From DAIDJM01 sp964250215 (GTDB lineage: Bacteria; Pseudomonadota; Alphaproteobacteria; Acetobacterales; Acetobacteraceae): a stretch of DNA of 10,423 nt. Shown piece by piece: positions 1-10,423 of the stretch. Position 1 is the first letter of the stretch, and each line of letters starts with the position of its first letter. The stretch spans positions 1 to 10,423 of the forward strand of contig CAXUEX010000104.1 of the NCBI GenBank assembly GCA_964250215.1, in the 5' to 3' direction. Both the position numbers and the translations under genes were made by a program. The notes under the pieces are model-generated. The model was not told the origin of the DNA, did not search any database, and worked only from the letters and a program-made list of their open reading frames with translations.

Positions 1-623
1 ATCCAGGTTCCGGGGCGGCCGCCGCGGCAGCGCAGCAAGTCCACACGCCAGCGCGCGCGGCCGATGCCAGCGGTGGCCAGCGGCGCGGAGGGCAGCGGCG
101 CGATGCACCATCGCGTGGCGGCGGCGGTGGGGTTGGCGGCAGACGCGCCGGCGCGCGGGCGGCGGAGTGCGAAGGCCGTGACGCCGGATTTTTCCGCGGC
201 CAGCACCAGGCGGCGCGAGGCGGTCATGCCGAATTTTTCAACCTCGCCAAGCACCGCCCCGAGACCCGGATGGCGCAACGCCTCCTCCATGGCGGCGAGC
301 ACGGCCGCAGCGTTGGGCAGCCAGGCGTGCAGCAGCCGATCTGGCGGCAGCCCGGCAGCGGCGAGGCCAGGGGCGAAAAGGTCGGGGTGGGTGGCGCACC
401 AGAGCACCGGGGCGCCCAGGCGGGCGAGGATGCCAGCGGCGAACAGGGTGGCGGCGGTCGTGGTGCCGCCCCCGCCCAGCATTTCGTGCAGCGCGCCGCG
501 CGGCAGGCCATTTTCCGGCAAGTGGGCATCGAGGAGCGGCAGGCCGAAGGGCAGCGGGTCGGGAGCGCCATTTGAACACTCGAAGGCGCGGAGTTGCTCG
601 CGTAGGGTGGCGAGAGAGCTCAT
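1..623 (-). CDS. imuA: ImuA-like SOS mutagenesis protein, 3' end cut off by the window
   Basis: I translated this frame by hand from the ATG at 623-621. It stays open for 207 codons to the window edge, so the stop lies outside. ImuA is a RecA-related accessory factor which, with ImuB (an inactive Y-family polymerase) and DnaE2, carries out damage-induced translesion synthesis in many bacteria lacking UmuDC. Visible family signs are LPFGLPLLDAHLPENGLPRG at residues 24-43 followed by ALHEMLGGGG (44-53), which is the degenerate P-loop region with no Walker lysine; PVLWC at 72-76; DLFAPGLAAAGLPPDRLLHA at 81-100; MTASRRLVLAAEKSGVTAF at 133-151; and RWRVDLLRCRGGRPGTW at 191-207, typical of the ImuA C-terminal part. 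Roughly 30-50 residues are probably missing. The next in-frame Met is residue 48, inside the core, so the chosen start is the only sensible ATG. A LexA box touches the ATG. imuB and dnaE2 would be expected just beyond base 1 but cannot be seen. Other RecA-like or SulA-like proteins are less likely. Confidence 0.85.
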   Translation of the reverse strand, partial: MSSLATLREQLRAFECSNGAPDPLPFGLPLLDAHLPENGLPRGALHEMLGGGGTTTAATLFAAGILARLGAPVLWCATHPDLFAPGLAAAGLPPDRLLHAWLPNAAAVLAAMEEALRHPGLGAVLGEVEKFGMTASRRLVLAAEKSGVTAFALRRPRAGASAANPTAAATRWCIAPLPSAPLATAGIGRARWRVDLLRCRGGRPGTW

Positions 624-638
624 GTTCGTCTTTTGTTC
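624..638 (-). promoter_or_regulatory. LexA (SOS) operator of imuA
   Basis: On the plus strand the bases read GTTCGTCTTTTGTTC: a direct repeat of GTTC separated by exactly seven bases. This is the known alphaproteobacterial LexA site (GTTC-N7-GTTC), unlike the palindromic CTGT-N8-ACAG of gammaproteobacteria. It ends at the base before the imuA ATG, and imuA is a known SOS gene family, so position and gene identity support each other. Binding of LexA here would cover the likely -10 region and the transcription start. Confidence 0.85.
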
Positions 639-658
639 CCGTTGCCGGGAAGGGTCAA
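630..658 (-). promoter_or_regulatory. candidate imuA promoter overlapping the LexA box
   Basis: TTGACC at 658-653 matches the -35 consensus (TTGACA) in five of six bases. With a 17-base spacer the -10 position falls at 635-630 (CAAAAG), a poor match to TATAAT but inside the LexA operator. Such a promoter would start transcription at about 623-625, at or within a base or two of the ATG, giving an essentially leaderless mRNA. The -35 and the operator are visible; the exact -10 and start site are inference. Confidence 0.5.
636..651 (-). repeat. 16-base inverted repeat with GCAA tetraloop in the imuA promoter spacer
   Basis: Minus-strand TTCCCG-GCAA-CGGGAA is a perfect 6-bp stem with a GNRA-type loop. 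It fills almost the whole spacer between the candidate -35 and the LexA box, and three of its bases (636-638) lie in the box. In RNA it could only form in read-through from rpoC, where it would be a second small hairpin behind 718-748. It may equally be chance in GC-rich DNA. Confidence 0.4.
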
Positions 659-717
659 GACGGCCTGTTTCCCAATCGCGAGGCGGGATCCGTGAAGCCG
701 TCGCTCGCAGGCTCAGC

Positions 718-748
718 GCGATGCAAGGGGCCAAGCCCCCTGCATCGC
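718..748 (-). terminator. strong hairpin just after rpoC, probable transcription end or mRNA-stabilising structure
   Basis: The minus strand forms a 14-bp stem, GCGATGCAGGGGGC against GCCCCTTGCATCGC, with a TTG loop and a single G-U pair. It begins eight bases after the rpoC stop codon TAG (758-756). No run of T follows the stem; instead a T5 run lies between the stop codon and the hairpin. It is therefore not a canonical intrinsic terminator. In high-GC alphaproteobacteria U-poor hairpins often mark 3' ends, so it may stop transcription weakly, assist Rho, or block exonucleases. It separates the polymerase operon from the independently regulated imuA. Confidence 0.6.
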
Positions 749-755
749 TGAAAAA

Positions 756-4916
<4,161 letters not shown>

Positions 4917-4921
4917 GTATT

Positions 4922-4928
4922 CACCCTA
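4922..4928 (-). promoter_or_regulatory. ribosome binding site of rpoC
   Basis: AGGGTGA on the minus strand lies five bases before the rpoC ATG and is a moderate Shine-Dalgarno match. The rest of the 73-base rpoB-rpoC gap (4929-4989) holds only a weak 5-bp stem, GGGTC/GACCC at 4936-4957 with a 12-base loop. It has no recognisable promoter, in keeping with co-transcription of the two genes. Confidence 0.6.
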
Positions 4929-4989
4929 AATGATGGGGTCAGTGGCCTTCCGGACCCAGCGGGAGTGCGGGAGGCAGAGCCGCCGGCCC

Positions 4990-9162
<4,173 letters not shown>

Positions 9163-9170
9163 CGTGCTGC

Positions 9171-9201
9171 CTTCTCCTTGCGGGGTGCGGCGGCCACCCC
9201 G
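9171..9201 (-). promoter_or_regulatory. rpoB ribosome binding site with an adjacent GC-rich hairpin
   Basis: The minus strand has CGGGGTG (9201-9195), a 7-base loop, and CACCCCG (9187-9181): a perfect 7-bp stem ending two bases before the Shine-Dalgarno AAGGAG (9179-9174). The ribosome binding site itself stays outside the stem. A stem so close could slow or position ribosome loading on rpoB. The pairing is visible in the sequence; a regulatory role is inference. Confidence 0.5.
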
Positions 9202-9218
9202 GTGTGCGCGTAACAGAT

Positions 9219-9267
9219 CGTCCGCGCAACGGCGGACGGGGCGGGAATCGCCTGGATTCCCACCCCG
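9219..9267 (-). promoter_or_regulatory. rplL-rpoB intergenic hairpins, candidate attenuator or processing site
   Basis: Reading in transcription order, a 13-bp stem spans 9267-9237 (CGGGGTGGGAATC against GATTCCCGCCCCG, loop CAGGC, one G-U pair). A second 7-bp stem spans 9238-9219 (CGTCCGC against GCGGACG, loop CGTTGC). The two share bases 9237-9238, so their bases compete. There is no T run after either. In E. coli the rplL-rpoB gap carries a partial terminator and an RNase III site that lower polymerase expression relative to L7/L12; this structure occupies the same place. Function here is inferred from position and stem strength. Confidence 0.6.
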
Positions 9268-9308
9268 ATCTCAGGCCAATGGCTCAACCGTCGGCGAGCC
9301 GATGCGGC

Positions 9309-9692
9309 TTACTTGACTTCGACAGTGGCACCCTGCTCTTCCAGAACCTTCTTGATCTTGGCGGCATCGTCCTTGCTGACGGCCTCCTTGACGGTTTTCG
9401 GCGCCCCTTCCACCAGATCCTTGGCTTCCTTGAGGCCCAGGCCCGTGATGGTGCGGATTTCCTTGATCACGTTGATCTTCTTGTCGCCGGCGGTGGCCAG
9501 GATCACCGTGAACTCGGTCTGCTCCTCGGCCGGCGCCGCAGCGGCGGCACTGGCGGCGGCAGGCGCGGCAGCAACAGCCACCGGTGCCGCGGCCGATACG
9601 CCCCATTTCTCCTCGAGCAGCTTGGAAAGCTCGGCCGCTTCCAGCACGGTAAGGCTGGAGAGCTCGTCCACCAGCTTCGAAAGATCTGCCAT
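9309..9692 (-). CDS. rplL: 50S ribosomal protein bL12 (L7/L12)
   Basis: This encodes the 127-aa stalk protein (E. coli 121 aa), which is present in several copies per ribosome and recruits and activates EF-Tu, EF-G and other translational GTPases. Residues 1-31 form the N-terminal dimerisation domain that binds uL10. Residues about 33-55 are the flexible hinge, made almost entirely of Ala, Pro and Val. Residues about 57-127 form the globular factor-binding domain, with the conserved GLGLKEAKDLVEGAPKTVKE at 84-103. The start is supported by the AGAGGA ribosome binding site eight bases upstream. The gene follows rplJ by 71 bases and precedes rpoB by 146 bases. All family features are intact. 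The reading frame ends with TAA. Confidence 0.98.
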   Translation of the reverse strand: MADLSKLVDELSSLTVLEAAELSKLLEEKWGVSAAAPVAVAAAPAAASAAAAAPAEEQTEFTVILATAGDKKINVIKEIRTITGLGLKEAKDLVEGAPKTVKEAVSKDDAAKIKKVLEEQGATVEVK

Positions 9693-9700
9693 TTTTGTAT

Positions 9701-9706
9701 TCCTCT
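9701..9706 (-). promoter_or_regulatory. ribosome binding site of rplL
   Basis: AGAGGA on the minus strand sits eight bases before the rplL ATG, followed by an A-rich spacer. An unstructured, A-rich initiation region fits the high translation rate needed for a protein made in several copies per ribosome. Nothing else is recognised in the 71-base rplJ-rplL gap. Confidence 0.65.
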
Positions 9707-9763
9707 AGATGAGTGTCGGTTGGGTCGCCCGCAAGGCCAGTGGCCCGGGGCTGCGGCTTTCGA

Positions 9764-10288
9764 TCAGGCGGCTTGCGCCTCGTCGCGCTTGGCATAGGCT
9801 GCCATGACCCGCGCGAGCTGGCCGGCCGGCGCCTGAAGCACGCCGGCGATGCGGGTGGCGGGGGTGGCGAGCATCCCCAGCAATCCCGCGCGCAGCGCAT
9901 CCAGCGACGGCAGTTCGGCGAGCGCTTTCACCCCATCCGCATTCAGCGTCTGGGTGCCTAGCACACCGCCGATTAGCACCAGCTTCTCGTTGGTTCTGGC
10001 GAACTCGACGGCCACCTTGGCCACAGCCACGGGATCGCGCGCCCAGGCGAGCGCGGTAGGTCCCTTGAGCATGGGGGCAATGCCGCCGAATTTGGTCCCG
10101 TCCAAGGCCAGCACGGCGAGCCGGTTCTTCGCGACTTTGAAGTTCGCGCCGGCCGCGCGCATGCGCCTTCGCAGATCGGTCACGTCGGCAACCGTCAACC
10201 CATTGTTGCGGGTGACGAGCACGGCGGACGTCTCGGCAAAGACGGCGGCGAGGCTGGCGACGAACTCGCGTTTCTGCGACCGGTCCAC
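9764..10288 (-). CDS. rplJ: 50S ribosomal protein uL10
   Basis: This encodes a 174-aa protein that anchors bL12 dimers to 23S rRNA at the GTPase-associated centre and, in other bacteria, represses its own operon by binding the mRNA leader. The N-terminal RNA-binding domain is visible: MDRSQKREFVASLAAVF, then LRRRMRAAGANFKVAKNRL at 39-57 and FGGIAPMLKGPTALAWARDP at 67-86. The C-terminal helix, about 131-170, carries the bL12-binding segments. The start codon is GTG (10288-10286), fixed by AAGGAG six bases upstream and by the family N-terminus. The protein is about nine residues longer than E. coli L10 (165 aa), mainly through an extra segment near 145-154 in the bL12-binding helix. The stop is TGA at 9766-9764, 71 bases before rplL. 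Confidence 0.98.
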   Translation of the reverse strand: MDRSQKREFVASLAAVFAETSAVLVTRNNGLTVADVTDLRRRMRAAGANFKVAKNRLAVLALDGTKFGGIAPMLKGPTALAWARDPVAVAKVAVEFARTNEKLVLIGGVLGTQTLNADGVKALAELPSLDALRAGLLGMLATPATRIAGVLQAPAGQLARVMAAYAKRDEAQAA

Positions 10289-10423
10289 TTCCGTCTCCTT
10301 GATTCCCGCCGGCCTTGCGGCCGGACGGCTCCCACCCGCGCTTTCGCGCCGGCCGGCGGGGTGGCAAAGGGGCGGTTGGCCGGCCCGGGTCGGCAGTGCG
10401 GATCGCAGTCGGGCCCACCCGCC
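10289..10423 (-). promoter_or_regulatory. structured 5' leader of rplJ-rplL, candidate L10 autoregulatory site
   Basis: No start-to-stop gene fits these 135 bases, although frames stay open because of high GC. The minus strand folds into GCGC-GAAA-GCGC (10349-10338) and CCGGCC-GCAA-GGCCGG (10324-10309), two GNRA-capped hairpins joined by GGGTGGGAGCCGT. A perfect 10-bp inverted repeat, CCCGCCGGCC (10360-10351) with GGCCGGCGGG (10314-10305), can enclose the first hairpin but breaks the second. The Shine-Dalgarno AAGGAG is at 10300-10295, five bases after this repeat. L10-L12 binding to a kink-turn-containing leader is established for this operon in several bacteria. I cannot match this leader to that family's consensus by eye. 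No clear promoter is seen; it may lie upstream of the window. Confidence 0.55.
10295..10300 (-). promoter_or_regulatory. ribosome binding site that fixes the rplJ GTG start
   Basis: AAGGAG on the minus strand lies six bases before the GTG at 10288-10286. No in-frame ATG is closer, and the protein from this GTG begins with the normal uL10 N-terminus. Confidence 0.8.

Noticed and set aside
224..579. Two overlapping minus-strand open frames of 113-115 codons
   Set aside because: They are the other two frames of imuA. Their Arg/Pro/Cys-rich translations resemble nothing, whereas the frame from 623 gives a coherent ImuA protein.
4917..4989. Possible promoter or terminator between rpoB and rpoC
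   Set aside because: Only a weak 5-bp stem with a long loop is present and there is no T run or paired -35/-10.
9533..9595. Low-complexity Ala/Pro-coding GC repeat inside rplL
   Set aside because: This is the normal flexible hinge of bL12, not a separate repeat element.
9705..10418. A 237-codon minus-strand open frame covering the rplJ leader and rplJ
   Set aside because: It is a frame-shifted shadow of rplJ with Arg/Gly/Pro-rich composition; the uL10 frame with its GTG start and good ribosome binding site is the real gene.
10379..10423. Possible 3' end of rplA (uL1), which usually precedes rplJ
   Set aside because: None of the three minus-strand frames shows an L1 C-terminus or a stop codon in a suitable place; the rplA gene, if present, lies beyond the window.

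Overview
The window is a GC-rich chromosomal segment of an alphaproteobacterium, most likely of the Acetobacteraceae/Rhodospirillales type. That rests on the long alpha-type RpoB (1390 aa), alpha-style RpoB and RpoC sequence, an ImuA protein of alphaproteobacterial character, and a GTTC-N7-GTTC direct-repeat LexA box. The family-level assignment is inference. Every supported gene lies on the minus strand, so transcription runs from high to low coordinates.

Layout in transcription order: a structured leader (10423-10289); rplJ (uL10, GTG start, 10288-9764); rplL (bL12, 9692-9309); a 146-base gap with three GC-rich hairpins; rpoB (beta subunit, 9162-4990); a 73-base gap; rpoC (beta-prime subunit, 4916-756); a 132-base gap with a strong hairpin and then a promoter and LexA operator; and imuA (623-1), which runs off the window edge. 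No gene-free stretch exceeds 300 bases.

The first four genes form the classical stalk and RNA polymerase cluster. uL10 and bL12 build the ribosomal stalk that recruits translational GTPases, and the beta and beta-prime subunits form the catalytic core of RNA polymerase. The leader before rplJ looks like a site for autogenous control by L10-L12. The hairpins between rplL and rpoB sit where polymerase output is known to be set lower than stalk-protein output in other bacteria.

The least ordinary part is the low-coordinate end. Directly after rpoC, where many proteobacteria carry rpsL-rpsG-fusA-tuf, there is an SOS mutagenesis gene, imuA. Its LexA box directly abuts the ATG, leaving no room for a normal ribosome binding site. 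This suggests a leaderless SOS transcript repressed at its start point. I see no mobile element, CRISPR array, tRNA or rRNA, and nothing that amounts to a wholly new system.
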